Shown: positions 1 to 8,769, counted from the first letter of the stretch. The stretch is DNA of 64,000 nucleotides from Streptomyces sp. T12 (GCF_028736035.1 NZ_CP117866.1:4402001-4466000), one strand, 5' to 3'. The notes: a model not told the origin generated them from the letters alone. Program-made: numbers and translations.

Positions 1-206
1 GGAGGAGCGCTTCCCCGGATGACGCAGAACAACCGCACCCCCAGGTGCCTTCACTGTTGGCCGACGCGCATACACCGCCCCGCTGCCATCTCCCGCAAGC
101 AGGTGCCGACAAATCAGCCGTATGAATAGCCAGTCCAAGGGGTGCTACATCAGTAGCATGGCGGGGGTGGCGCGCATCGGGAGGGTGTCTCAGCCACACT
201 TGTCGG
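1..206. other. No gene seen at left edge
   Basis: No reading frame here has a convincing start, codon bias or recognisable protein motif. The segment may hold the end of an upstream gene or the promoter of the HTH gene that follows, but nothing decisive is visible. Confidence 0.4.
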
Positions 207-569
207 GTGCCTGGAGGAACGAGACGTGCGCAAAAGCCGAGAGACTACGTGGTCAGCGGTGGCTGGCCGCATGCCATGATGCAGCCGCACCGCGGCGCCC
301 TCGTCGCCCAGGCCATCGCGCGCAGGCTCGCCGAGGCCATGACGGATCAGCAGATGAGCGCGAACGCGCTGGCGCGCAAGAGCGGAGTCAATCGTCAGGT
401 GATCGCGAACGTTCTCAACGGGACGGTGTGGCCGGACATGCTCACCGTGGTGGATCTGGAGGGCGCGCTGGGCGTCATGCTGTGGCCGGACCATCTGGAG
501 TGGAAGATCCCCGCTCCCGGCGAGTCCCCGGAGAGCGGTGTCAGCGATCTTCAGGAAGCCCCCGAGTAG
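207..569 (+). CDS. XRE-type helix-turn-helix protein (left paralogue)
   Basis: Small predicted DNA-binding protein of 120 aa. Residues about 30-85 have the Cro/C1 pattern: a helix rich in Ala and Arg, then NALARKSGVNRQVIANVLNG as the helix-turn-helix, then WPDMLTVVDLEGALG. It is clearly paralogous to the protein at 10349-10693; both share a (V/A)SG.WP tract before the HTH and the (W/L)PDM....LE.ALG..LWP tail. The GTG start is uncertain: GTG at 249 is an alternative and no strong ribosome binding site decides. It reads towards the transposase-ATPase fusion about 300 bases downstream, so I infer a regulator of that locus. The family call is secure; target and effector are unknown. Confidence 0.75.
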   Translation: MPGGTRRAQKPRDYVVSGGWPHAMMQPHRGALVAQAIARRLAEAMTDQQMSANALARKSGVNRQVIANVLNGTVWPDMLTVVDLEGALGVMLWPDHLEWKIPAPGESPESGVSDLQEAPE

Positions 570-717
570 ACGCGGGCCGGGTCGGCAGTCCGCCCCGACC
601 ACAGCAGGTATCCCCCTCAGAGCCTGCGAGGGTGATCCGCGCTCAGGCGGTCCGGCCGGTGGGCAGGAGCTGTTGGGGCCGCCCTCGCCTCGGGCGATAC
701 GCACTGACGTATAGGCG

Positions 718-756
718 TTAATTGCTTAATTCTTTTGATTGCTGGACGCGTATAAC
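718..756. promoter_or_regulatory. AT-rich island with TTAATT direct repeat
   Basis: TTAATT-GC-TTAATT lies at 718-731, followed by a TATAAC hexamer at 751-756. This strongly AT-rich patch stands out in a GC-rich sequence, upstream of the transposase-ATPase gene. It may be the promoter or an operator of that gene. No -35 box at normal spacing is clear, so this rests on composition and repeat only. Confidence 0.35.
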
Positions 757-880
757 TTACGGGTGCGCACGAGGCGTTCTGTGCTCATGAGTGAGGTGCC
801 GCCCGTGCGGCGTCGGCACCATCTGTGGTCTGTGCGCCGGGTGCACTGTGGCGGGCCAACGGGAAGGTCGGCAAGGGCTG

Positions 881-3472
881 ATGAGGGGACCGGCGGCCGC
901 TCGGCTCGGACTGGGGGATCGTGTCCGGTTCGGCGACCACGCGTGGTCGGTCATCGGCCTGGACGGCGAGGGCGTCGAGCTCGTCAACGCGCTGGGCCAG
1001 GGTGCGGTGTGCCCGGTGCACCAGTTGGTGGGCAAGGACGGCTTCGAGGTGCTCGAACAGGGCCCGCGCTCCCGTCCGGGCCCCATGCCGCCCCACGATG
1101 TGACACCCGCCTCCCATGCCCAGGCGCTGTGGTGGGAGCGGCACATCGTGGAAGTGATCAGCGGGCGGCCTCCGGACACGGATCCGGCCCTGCCCCCTAG
1201 GCCCGCGTACGATCCGGGCAGACGCACGCTGGCGGAGCGAGAGGCGGCCAAGGCCGAGGAACTCGCGGCGGCCGGGATCGAGGGGGCGTCGGCACGCACG
1301 GTCCGCCGCAAGCGCCAGCAGTATCAGTCGCACGGGCTGAGCGGCCTGTACGACCGCCGTGCCACCAGAATCTCCACGCCGGGCAGGCATGTCGACCCGC
1401 GTGTACTGGATTGCCTCATCGCGGTGCTCTCCGCCGAGGAAGGCGGGCCGGGCCGGCCGATGGAGCACTACCGTCAGCAGACTCTGCGGACGGTTGTCGA
1501 CGTGCACGGGGGCGACGAGTCGTGGCTGCCGTCCCGCTCGACGTTCTACCGGCTGCTGGGCCTACTGTCCGCCGGGCACACAGGTCAGGGCCGGGATCAG
1601 CGCGTGGCACAGGACGGGAAGCCTGTGGTCATCGCGGGAGGAACGTGGCTGTCGCGCCCAGGGGAACGTGTCTACGTCGATGCCGTGGTGCTGAGGACCC
1701 CCGAAGGCAAGAAGCGCATGCGGTTGACGGTGGCGATCGACGAACTGACCTGGTCGGTCTGCGCGTTGACGGTCGATGTCGTCGACCGCCCGGCGGACGC
1801 CAGTGCCTTCCTGGCGCGCTGGTGGACCGCCGCCACCCTGCACTTCCCGCCCGCCGGTCACAGCGGCGGCGCTGCGGGCTCACCTGTCGGGTCGCGGCCA
1901 GCGGCGCCGCTGATCATGCCGGAACGAATCGCCCTCGCGCCCGGTGTGTTCCCCCCGCACAGCCGTTTCTCGGCACTGTGTCGGCAGTACGGGGTGAGCC
2001 TGCTGCCCACCTCGCCCATGCTGGTGACCTCCGGTGAGGGCAAGATGCACCGGCTGGCCACCCGGTTCACCGACTGCCTCGCGGCACGGCCGGATGCACC
2101 GACGGCCGGCCATTGGAGTGCACGGACAGTGCAGGTGTACGCCCAGGAGTGGGTGGAGCATGACTGGCAGCACCTCGAGATCGAGGCGCTGAGGCCGGTG
2201 GCGGAACCGGACTTCGCGCCCACCCCGAGCGGCGCCTTCGCCGCATGCGTTGCCCGCCAGGGATGGGTGCACCTGCCCCTGCCCCCCACCACCTATCCGG
2301 AGTTGCTGCCCGAGGTCGGGCAGCGGCAGTCGCCGACCGGGCTGAAGGTGCGGGGTCGGCGGTATTGGGGACCGGCGCTGAACGGGCTGCGCGGGCCCGT
2401 CCGCAGCGTGCATGCCGACGCCTACGACCCGGACCGCGTCTGGATCCGGGACAGGAGCGGGCAGTGGACCGACGTCCCGGCACTCGGCCTGGAACGCGGC
2501 GCCCCGCCCCAGGTGGCAGTCGTACGTGAGGACGCGACGCCTGCCACACCCGTGCCCTCAGCCGCCCCAGGGCGGCGCCGGCAGGCGCCAGCCCACGCAC
2601 CCGGCGAGCAGCCTGGGCCGATCCGCCAGGGAAATCTGCGTCGAACTGCCGAGGTCCTGCTGCGGCAGGCCCGCATCGCCCATCACGCGACGCTTTCGGT
2701 GCCGGGAGACCCGCTGGCCCGGGAGGTGCGCGTGGCGGGGGAACGGCTCCTGGAACTGAACCAGTACGCGACGACAGACCGGCGCATGCTGGTGGTGACG
2801 GGGCCTTCGGGCTGCGGCAAGACGCATGCCGTGCGGGAACTCGCCCATCGCCTCGTGGATACCTCGCGTGCTCGGCGCCCTGATGCTCCCGGACCGGCCA
2901 CGGTGCACGTCCTCGTCCCGCCCGCGGCAACCGCCCGGGAGGTGCTGGTCCGGCTGGCCCGCCGCCTGGATGTCGCCCCGCCCGCCCGCACCGCCGCGCT
3001 GTCGGACGCCGTCGAGCAGGCGCTGGTCGCGGCCGGCACGGCACTCGTGGTGATCGACGATGCCCACGGTCTGCGCCCTGCGACGTCCTCCGCACGGCCC
3101 AGCAGCTGGGATGTTCTGCGGTTTCTCAGCGACCAAGTGCCGTGCCTGTTCGCCTACACGGCCAACACCCCGGACCTGAACACGCTGTGGGGGACCGATG
3201 AGCGCGGCCACCTGCGCCGCCGCGCCACCCACGTCGAAAGCGGCCCGATCACGGACATGGCCGTGTGGCGGCACCTGGTGCGGCAGACAGAGGACGTCCT
3301 GGACCTGACCGCGCATCAGCCCGGATCCCTGTCCGCGGCCAGCGCCTACCTGCACGAGCGCAGCCGGGGACTCGTCGGCGGCCTGGCGCACTTGGTCCGC
3401 TCTGCTGCCGTCCAGGCCATTCTCGACGGCAGCGAGAGCATCACCCGGGAGACGTTCGACCACGTGCCATAA
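881..3472 (+). CDS. TnsB/TniA-like transposase fused to TnsC/TniB-like AAA+ ATPase, DDE triad degenerate
   Basis: 863 aa from the ATG at 881, preceded by AAGGG; GTG 848 and ATG 791 are in-frame alternatives. Domain order follows Tn7/Tn5053-type transposases: a small beta segment near 9-50, an HTH near 130-160 (ASARTVRRKRQQYQSHGLSG), an RNase H-like fold near 250-400, and a Mu-C-like beta barrel near 486-535. A C-terminal AAA+ ATPase follows, with Walker A GPSGCGKT near 641-648, Walker B VVIDDA near 723 and a sensor-like YTANTP near 759. In these transposons the two halves are normally separate proteins. The first Asp is present (VYVDAV, about 267), but the position expected for the second Asp reads ALAPG (about 353). 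About 37 residues later the expected Glu reads KMHR. Strand transfer may therefore be lost while DNA binding and ATPase remain. The role is unknown. Confidence 0.75.
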   Translation: MRGPAAARLGLGDRVRFGDHAWSVIGLDGEGVELVNALGQGAVCPVHQLVGKDGFEVLEQGPRSRPGPMPPHDVTPASHAQALWWERHIVEVISGRPPDTDPALPPRPAYDPGRRTLAEREAAKAEELAAAGIEGASARTVRRKRQQYQSHGLSGLYDRRATRISTPGRHVDPRVLDCLIAVLSAEEGGPGRPMEHYRQQTLRTVVDVHGGDESWLPSRSTFYRLLGLLSAGHTGQGRDQRVAQDGKPVVIAGGTWLSRPGERVYVDAVVLRTPEGKKRMRLTVAIDELTWSVCALTVDVVDRPADASAFLARWWTAATLHFPPAGHSGGAAGSPVGSRPAAPLIMPERIALAPGVFPPHSRFSALCRQYGVSLLPTSPMLVTSGEGKMHRLATRFTDCLAARPDAPTAGHWSARTVQVYAQEWVEHDWQHLEIEALRPVAEPDFAPTPSGAFAACVARQGWVHLPLPPTTYPELLPEVGQRQSPTGLKVRGRRYWGPALNGLRGPVRSVHADAYDPDRVWIRDRSGQWTDVPALGLERGAPPQVAVVREDATPATPVPSAAPGRRRQAPAHAPGEQPGPIRQGNLRRTAEVLLRQARIAHHATLSVPGDPLAREVRVAGERLLELNQYATTDRRMLVVTGPSGCGKTHAVRELAHRLVDTSRARRPDAPGPATVHVLVPPAATAREVLVRLARRLDVAPPARTAALSDAVEQALVAAGTALVVIDDAHGLRPATSSARPSSWDVLRFLSDQVPCLFAYTANTPDLNTLWGTDERGHLRRRATHVESGPITDMAVWRHLVRQTEDVLDLTAHQPGSLSAASAYLHERSRGLVGGLAHLVRSAAVQAILDGSESITRETFDHVP

Positions 3473-3622
3473 CCGCCTAGACCCTCTCAGAGGTCTGCCG
3501 GAAGTCAGCCCGCCGCGGACCAGATTCCATGAGACGCGCACGCGTACAGAACGCTGTCAGAACCTCGTTCAGTAAGACAGAGCAGAAACCGCTCGAGACT
3601 TCCGACCAGATATTTCGCACTG

Positions 3623-3642
3623 ATGCTCTGCATGCAGAGCAT
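3623..3642. repeat. Perfect 20-bp palindrome
   Basis: ATGCTCTGCATGCAGAGCAT is identical to its reverse complement with no spacer. It lies in the roughly 300-base gap between the transposase-ATPase fusion and the gene at 3777. The symmetry suits a homodimeric DNA-binding protein such as one of the locus HTH proteins. No run of T follows, so it is unlikely to be a terminator. Confidence 0.6.
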
Positions 3643-3744
3643 TGACCGAATACGCGGACGGGAATCCGCCCCCTCAGCCACTGTTCTGACCAGTCATCAG
3701 GCCGCATTCTGGCCCCACCGTAAATTCACTCCTGGGGGACACCC

Positions 3745-3776
3745 ATCCGGCCTTATCCGGCCCTAGGCTATAGGCC
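3745..3776 (+). promoter_or_regulatory. Candidate leaderless promoter with short direct repeats
   Basis: ATCCGGCC occurs twice (3745, 3755; period 10) and TAGGC twice (3764, 3771; period 7). TAGGCT at 3764-3769 fits the actinobacterial TAnnnT -10 consensus and ends 7 bases before the ATG at 3777. No Shine-Dalgarno sequence is present, which together suggests a leaderless mRNA. Confidence 0.35.
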
Positions 3777-4442
3777 ATGAGGCCGCGCACTGACCACACT
3801 GTGGAGGGGGACGCCCCCACAGCTTTCGACGGCTTCGAGCCTCTTCTGGCAGGCGTCGTTCAGACCGTCGGTCAGGCCGTCGCCGAGCGCGACGAGACCC
3901 TCCACCGCTTGAAGGAATCGGTGGCCAGCACGCAGGACGAGCGGGATCTGCTCGACGAGGCACGCGAGAGCGCCGAACGCCTGCTGGAGATCCTCGCCAC
4001 CGTGAAGGCTCGGGCGGGCTCCTCCCCCCACGACACCGCCTCCGGCCATCCTCAGGACGCCGACCGCCCTCGGCCGGACGAGACGCCGGCATCAGACATC
4101 CCCCCGCAGAGGCAGGGCGAGGACACGCCGGACAGCTCCGCACAGACCACAACGGACCACGAGGGCGATGCCGTCAAGATCCAGGGCGAGGAGTCGCAGC
4201 GACTGCTCGAGACGATGACCGGCAAGCCCGGCCACGCGTGGAGCGCCCGCGAGGTGGCAGCCGCACTCGGAAACACCGACCGCCGCGAAGTACGCCGGGT
4301 GCGGTCCGGGCTCACCTATCTCGCCTTCAAGGGAGTACTGGAAAAGCTGGGGAAGACGGATCCTCGCCGCGCGCCCGAGCCCACCGGACCCGGCGCTCCG
4401 CCGGTGCGATACCTCATCGTCAAACGCTGGGAGCGTGCGTGA
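3777..4442 (+). CDS. Uncharacterised protein: N-terminal coiled coil, C-terminal winged-helix-like segment
   Basis: 221 aa; I do not recognise the family. Residues about 20-85 are long charged helices with heptad-like spacing (VAERDETLHRLKESVAST), suggesting a coiled coil. Residues about 90-135 are a low-complexity Asp/Pro/Gln linker. Residues about 138-215 read like a winged helix (WSAREVAAALGNTDRREVRR, then a predicted helix and a basic tail). The ATG at 3777 has no ribosome binding site but sits next to a leaderless-type promoter. Its place between the transposase-ATPase fusion and another wHTH-like protein suggests a DNA-binding accessory role analogous to the target-site adaptors of Tn7-like elements. 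That role is inference; no TniQ motif was found. Confidence 0.6.
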   Translation: MRPRTDHTVEGDAPTAFDGFEPLLAGVVQTVGQAVAERDETLHRLKESVASTQDERDLLDEARESAERLLEILATVKARAGSSPHDTASGHPQDADRPRPDETPASDIPPQRQGEDTPDSSAQTTTDHEGDAVKIQGEESQRLLETMTGKPGHAWSAREVAAALGNTDRREVRRVRSGLTYLAFKGVLEKLGKTDPRRAPEPTGPGAPPVRYLIVKRWERA

Positions 4443-5029
4443 CCCGAATATCCAGCCAGGGTTAGCGTGCGTAATCGCCCGCGCTCCCCATCACCCCACA
4501 AAAACCGCCGCCCGGCACGAACCCATTGGCCTTGGAACCGACAGTTGTGCCGAGGCGGCGACCTCCCGTCCGTTACATAAACGAACGGTCGACACCCATG
4601 ACGTTAGCGGCTCTCGCCGCGGACATCGCGTGTGTTCGGCCGGATTCACCCTGTCCACGTACCAGGGAGCCGAACACCCGTGCCTCTTTCGCTCTCCACT
4701 TCGCGCGCTTCGTCCCTCGCGCGTGTTTTCAAACTCGCTCCGCCCGGAAGCAGGTTCGCTGGGCTGCCCGGTATCTCACCGGCCCCGCCGCCTTCGCCGA
4801 GCAGACCTGCCCGCCTGCTGCACTCCACTACTGCCAGGCCTCGGTGTCCTCACGGGAGCGGGGTGCACGCAAGGTGTGGGCGTCCCCCGAGATGCACCAC
4901 ACGCCGGGGGGTGCTACCAAAAAAGCAACCCGGAAGCGCGACGGGCACACAGTCCCTGCCCACCCGTCCCAGTGACTTTCGAGTGAGCGCCCTTGGGGGC
5001 GCGGCCCTTGTCGGATTCGGAGGAGACCA
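4443..5029. other. 587-base intergenic region with a short inverted repeat
   Basis: No convincing gene is present. CCGTT (4570-4574) and AACGG (4584-4588) form an inverted repeat around a 9-base AT-rich spacer. Upstream regulatory sequence for the next gene is likely, because that gene has a strong GGAGGAG ribosome binding site at 5019-5025. Confidence 0.4.
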
Positions 5030-5911
5030 GTGACGAAGCGTCAGCCCGCCCGGGGCCCTTCTGCCCGGCCCCTGCCGACTCGGCGGGCCCGTTCGGACCA
5101 GCAAGTGGTGATCATCCGCGGGATCTGCCTCGCCGAGGGCACCTTCACGGCCCAATCCCTGGAAAGCGTCATCGGCATTCGAGCCGACCGCATCCAGTTG
5201 ACCCTGTCTTTCTGGCGCTCCTGCGGCCTCATCGAGCGTGCCCCGGAGCGGGCCACCTACCGTCCCACACGAATCGCCCGTTCTCTCGCCGCAGCCTGGC
5301 GCCAGGGCGACGTGCACGGCTGCCGAGCCCTGGGCAGGGCCATCAGGGGCCAATGGTTCGCACGGTCGGTGAAAGCGCGGTTGCTCGACGGCCCGGCCCT
5401 GCGCACCGGGCTCGTCACCCGGATCATGCGGCTGGCCCAGGTGGGCGACGAGTACCGGCTCGAAGTAGAGATGCTCATCGACCTGATGGTCGAACTCGGC
5501 CTGCTGCAGCCTCAGCCGGGCAAAAAGCTGAGCTGGTGCGAGGACACGACGCCCACGCCCAACCCGGCGGATGGCCCCAGCCGGAGCGCCGCCGAGCCCG
5601 ATGCCGCAACTCAGGACCATGCCGACGACGAGGAAGCTCCGGCTGGATCGCCTGAACCCGAACCGGAACCCTCACCCGAAGACCCCGAACCCCCCGAGGC
5701 GGAGGAACCCGCGCCCCATGCAGCCGGTAGCGCAGGCGTTCCGCCGCCGCGTACAGAGGTCGGTGACAGCCTGCTGGCACTGCTCAGCCGCCCCGTACAG
5801 CTGGCCGATCTCGCCAGGCTCTCCGCCGACGAGGTCCTGTCCATGCACGGCCACATCACCGCGCTGGCCGCCGTAGCCGTCAAACTCAGGAGCCGCTCCT
5901 CGCCCCACTGA
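5030..5911 (+). CDS. Uncharacterised protein with N-terminal winged-helix-like region and acidic linker
   Basis: 293 aa from GTG 5030, chosen because GGAGGAG lies 5 bases upstream. Family not recognised. Residues about 20-85 look like a winged helix of a replication or repressor type (QVVIIRGICLAEGTFTAQSL, then a recognition-like helix and LIERAPERATYRPT). Residues about 90-165 are helical. A long Glu/Pro/Asp-rich disordered linker spans about 170-240. The C-terminal 50 residues (LLALLSRPVQLADLARLSAD and a final helix) look like a small interaction module. The layout recalls the gene at 3777: DNA-binding-like part plus linker. Its position before the recombinase-like genes suggests work in the same complex. 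No function can be assigned. Confidence 0.6.
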   Translation: MTKRQPARGPSARPLPTRRARSDQQVVIIRGICLAEGTFTAQSLESVIGIRADRIQLTLSFWRSCGLIERAPERATYRPTRIARSLAAAWRQGDVHGCRALGRAIRGQWFARSVKARLLDGPALRTGLVTRIMRLAQVGDEYRLEVEMLIDLMVELGLLQPQPGKKLSWCEDTTPTPNPADGPSRSAAEPDAATQDHADDEEAPAGSPEPEPEPSPEDPEPPEAEEPAPHAAGSAGVPPPRTEVGDSLLALLSRPVQLADLARLSADEVLSMHGHITALAAVAVKLRSRSSPH

Positions 5912-5928
5912 CTCGCCCGCGAACATAC

Positions 5929-5975
5929 GGGTCCGGCAGCGCCGATTCCTTGGCCGGTACAGCGCCGCCGGACCC
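5929..5975 (+). terminator. Candidate hairpin after the gene at 5030
   Basis: GGGTCCGGC (5929-5937) pairs perfectly with GCCGGACCC (5967-5975) across a 29-base loop, starting 18 bases after the stop codon. There is no U tract, as is common for actinobacterial terminators, and the loop is long, so confidence is modest. Confidence 0.3.
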
Positions 5976-6152
5976 CCACCTTCACCCATCAGGTCCTCAC
6001 TGCGGCAGCGCCGCAGGCACAACCGAAGGGCTTCGGCATGCCCAGATACGTCACCGCACCGGGCTGCGCCCACCGTAGCGCGTCCGCATCCACCGATGTC
6101 CCCCTCTCCAAGGGCCGTCACCCGCACGCGGCACGCCTCACCGGAGGCCACC

Positions 6153-7080
6153 GTGGCTAAGACCCGCATCCGCACCGCGCTCCCGCACATCACCCGTATC
6201 TGGCAGGACCGCGCGCTGGCCGGGCACATGAGCCTGGAGACCGCCGACCTGTACACCCAGATCTGCGAACGGGCCGAACGCTATGCCCAGATCCATGGCG
6301 TGCTCTGCTTCGACGACTTCACCCACACCCTCGCACTGGCGTTCATCGAGGCCCCCGGCAACGACCGCCACCAAGGGCTGATCCTCAATCCGGCGACCGG
6401 CACCCAGCGCCAGCGGCGTGCCGGCCTCCAGGCGCTGTTCACCGAGGCCCGCGCCCTCGGCTACACCACAGCGGCCCCGCTGGTCGATCTCCCGCCCATT
6501 CCGCGCAGCCCCCGCAAGCATGGTGTCCATCTGGACGACGGCGACATCCAGCAACTGCGTTTCCACGCCGAACGCGGCATGCCCGCCACCCGCCAGGCCG
6601 CCCTTCTCGCTCTGCTGCTGGCCGGCCTGCACACCGCCGAGATCGCCAAGGCGACCACGGACGACCTGGATCTCGATCTCGCAGGCGCGAGCGTGTGGAC
6701 CTTCGGCGCCACCCGCACCAACGGCCGCCACTGCCCGCTGGACGACTGGGCTGCCCGTGTCCTGCTCCTGCGCTGTAATCACCTGCTGCGCGACGCCGTG
6801 CCGGGCACGGCGCGGCCCATCGTGACCGGGGCATCCTCCGCCTACCGCGCACAGGCGAGCGTCTGCTCCGGCTTCGGCGACATCGCCCGGCGCAGCGGAC
6901 TGGCCACCGTCCAGCGCCGCATCGAGCCCAAGGACGTCACCCGATACGTCGCCCGCGGCATCCTCGAGGAGAGCCGGACAGCTTTCGGAAGTCGCCCGCC
7001 GCTTGGGTCTGTCCTCCCTCGACGGTGCCGCCGCACTCGCCTCCCTGGACTGGCTGTCCACCGAGGCGGACACCGCATGA
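6153..7080 (+). pseudogene. Tyrosine-recombinase-like protein, catalytic residues lost and frameshifted
   Basis: GTG 6153 follows GGAGG at 6143-6147. The N-terminal about 100 residues resemble the SAM-like core-binding domain and the rest the catalytic fold (ALLLAGLHTAEIAKATTDDL). The catalytic Arg of the usual GLRxSEL is His (about 160). The HxLRH box reads KDVTRYVAR, the LGH box reads LGL, and no Tyr nucleophile follows. The frame breaks at 6974-6975, where one extra C in GAGCCGG shifts translation into the next gene's frame. Removing it restores SGQLSEVARRLGLSS and a TGA at 7078-7080 that overlaps the next ATG. Either a real mutation or a sequencing error fits. A non-catalytic DNA-binding role before the mutation is plausible. 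Confidence 0.6.
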
Positions 7081-8588
7081 GCGCCCCCAAGAAGCGTCGG
7101 CGCACGGCGAAGAAGAAGACCGACGAGGGCACGAGCTACGTCCTCGGCCCCACCCCCGACGACGCCTTCGGCTCCGCCTCCGACGCCCCGCCCCCACGCG
7201 GCCCCGAAGCACCGGCGATCACCATCGACCTCCGCTTCGAGTACCTCATCCGCAATCCCGACCTCTACGCCACCGCGCTCGAAGCCCTCCCACCCCGCGA
7301 CGAAGGGCAAGTGGGCCGCCCGCCCGTCTACCCGCCGTACATCTACTTCGTGTTCCTTTGCGCGATCTCCGTCTTCGGCTCCGCCCGCAGCACCGCCGCG
7401 CACCTCGCCCGCCCCCTGTGGTGGGATCCCATCCGGCGCGCGATCCACGACTTCGTCGGCCCCGAGGAAGCCGCCGCACTCCCGCCGACCGGCCCCACCC
7501 GTAGCCAGTGGAATTACTTCTTCCAACGCCACCTCAAAGCAGCGGTCGACGCCGTTCACGACATCAGCCGGGCCAAATGGATCGAACAAGCCGTCGCTCA
7601 AGGAATGCTCGCCGTAAGCCCCCGAGGCAGCTGGATCCACCCGGCACGCGAACAGGTCCTACACGGCGACGCAACCGTCGCCGCTCCTCCCTCAGACCAC
7701 ACCAAAATGGAAGAAGCCGACGAAAAGACCGGAGAAATCCGGCGACACCGCGTAGACCCCGACGCCAGCCACACGACAGAAGGCGGCGGTCGCCCGGTCT
7801 ACGGAAACAAATTCCTTTCCATCGCCGTCCGCGCCGCACACATCCCGCACAGCCGCGTCATCCTCGCCCTGGAATCCGTACGACACAAAGCACGCAAACA
7901 CGACCCTCACCGCGAAGACGAAGGGAAAGCAGCGGTGCGACTGGTCAAGGAAATCCTCGCCAAAGCCCCCGGCGTACGCGCAATCACGTACGACACCGCC
8001 CTGCGCGGCGTCCACCGCGCACCACTTATCACCGAAGGTTTGGTCGTGTACACCAAGCAGCACAGCGGCCTTGAGCCCCAGCCCCTCCAGAAACACAAAT
8101 GCGAGGAAGGTCGCTCTCACCACGACCTCTACGCCGCAGCCGGCCGGGTCTGCGAGCGCCACATCACCGTCGAAGGCGAAACCCTCTACACCCCGCTTCC
8201 CGTCCACGAGCTGGAATTCCGCAAAGGCACACAGGCCCGCTTCTACCAGCGTCTCGAAATCCCCTGCCCGCACGGACCCCACGCCGTCCGCATCCGCGTC
8301 GACGAGACCAAGGAAGACCGGGAAATCGACCCCTCCACCAAGCGGAAGCGGTTCAATCGCACCGAGCACCTGCGCCAAATCCCGCCCGACACTCCGGCAG
8401 GGCGACGGCTCAAGGGATTCCGCCAGGACAGCGAGTCCCAGCATTCCCGATTCGACCAGGCATACCCACACGAACGAGTCCCCGCATACGGCGCGAAGGC
8501 AGCCCTCCTCATCTATATCGGCTACGCCTGGGCGAGCAACTCCGTCGCCCGCTTCGTCGCACGCATCACCGGACGCCGTGCCACATGA
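7077..8588 (+). CDS. DDE-type transposase-like protein
   Basis: 503 aa from ATG 7077, which overlaps the upstream recombinase frame's TGA (ATGA), suggesting translational coupling. In the present sequence the frameshift at 6974-6975 also opens this frame upstream as far as 6096, but no domain spans the junction. A Lys/Arg-rich N-terminus (PKKRRRTAKKK) precedes a helical DNA-binding region. Candidate RNase H-like catalytic residues are Asp198 (LHGDATV), Asp306 (ITYDTALRG) and Glu453 (DSESQHSRFD), in the order and spacing of IS4/IS1182-type DDE transposases, with a beta-rich insertion between the second Asp and the Glu. No terminal inverted repeats or target duplication were found, so it does not look like a simple insertion sequence. 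It may be the active nuclease of this locus. Confidence 0.65.
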   Translation: MSAPKKRRRTAKKKTDEGTSYVLGPTPDDAFGSASDAPPPRGPEAPAITIDLRFEYLIRNPDLYATALEALPPRDEGQVGRPPVYPPYIYFVFLCAISVFGSARSTAAHLARPLWWDPIRRAIHDFVGPEEAAALPPTGPTRSQWNYFFQRHLKAAVDAVHDISRAKWIEQAVAQGMLAVSPRGSWIHPAREQVLHGDATVAAPPSDHTKMEEADEKTGEIRRHRVDPDASHTTEGGGRPVYGNKFLSIAVRAAHIPHSRVILALESVRHKARKHDPHREDEGKAAVRLVKEILAKAPGVRAITYDTALRGVHRAPLITEGLVVYTKQHSGLEPQPLQKHKCEEGRSHHDLYAAAGRVCERHITVEGETLYTPLPVHELEFRKGTQARFYQRLEIPCPHGPHAVRIRVDETKEDREIDPSTKRKRFNRTEHLRQIPPDTPAGRRLKGFRQDSESQHSRFDQAYPHERVPAYGAKAALLIYIGYAWASNSVARFVARITGRRAT

Positions 8589-8769
8589 CGGCCACCCGGG
8601 ACTCGGCCGGGACACCCCGAAGGGGTCATCGTGGCTGAGCGCCACTCACTCACCCTCCCGCCCGACCAGCACAGACAGCCTCGCCGACCAAGAGGCACCT
8701 GCCACCACCAGGCCACCCGCTACACTGACGGCGGTGGCGCAGCTGTCGCAGGTCGCGCCGCCGCAGACC

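Noticed and set aside
150..704. Minus-strand frame opposite the left HTH gene
   Set aside because: It is Arg/Pro-rich without a motif, while the plus-strand frame encodes a clear HTH with a paralogue at 10349.
6096..8588. One 830-residue open frame joining the recombinase-like and DDE proteins
   Set aside because: The join exists only because of one extra base at 6974-6975. The natural stop of the first part overlaps an ATG at 7077, and no domain spans the junction.
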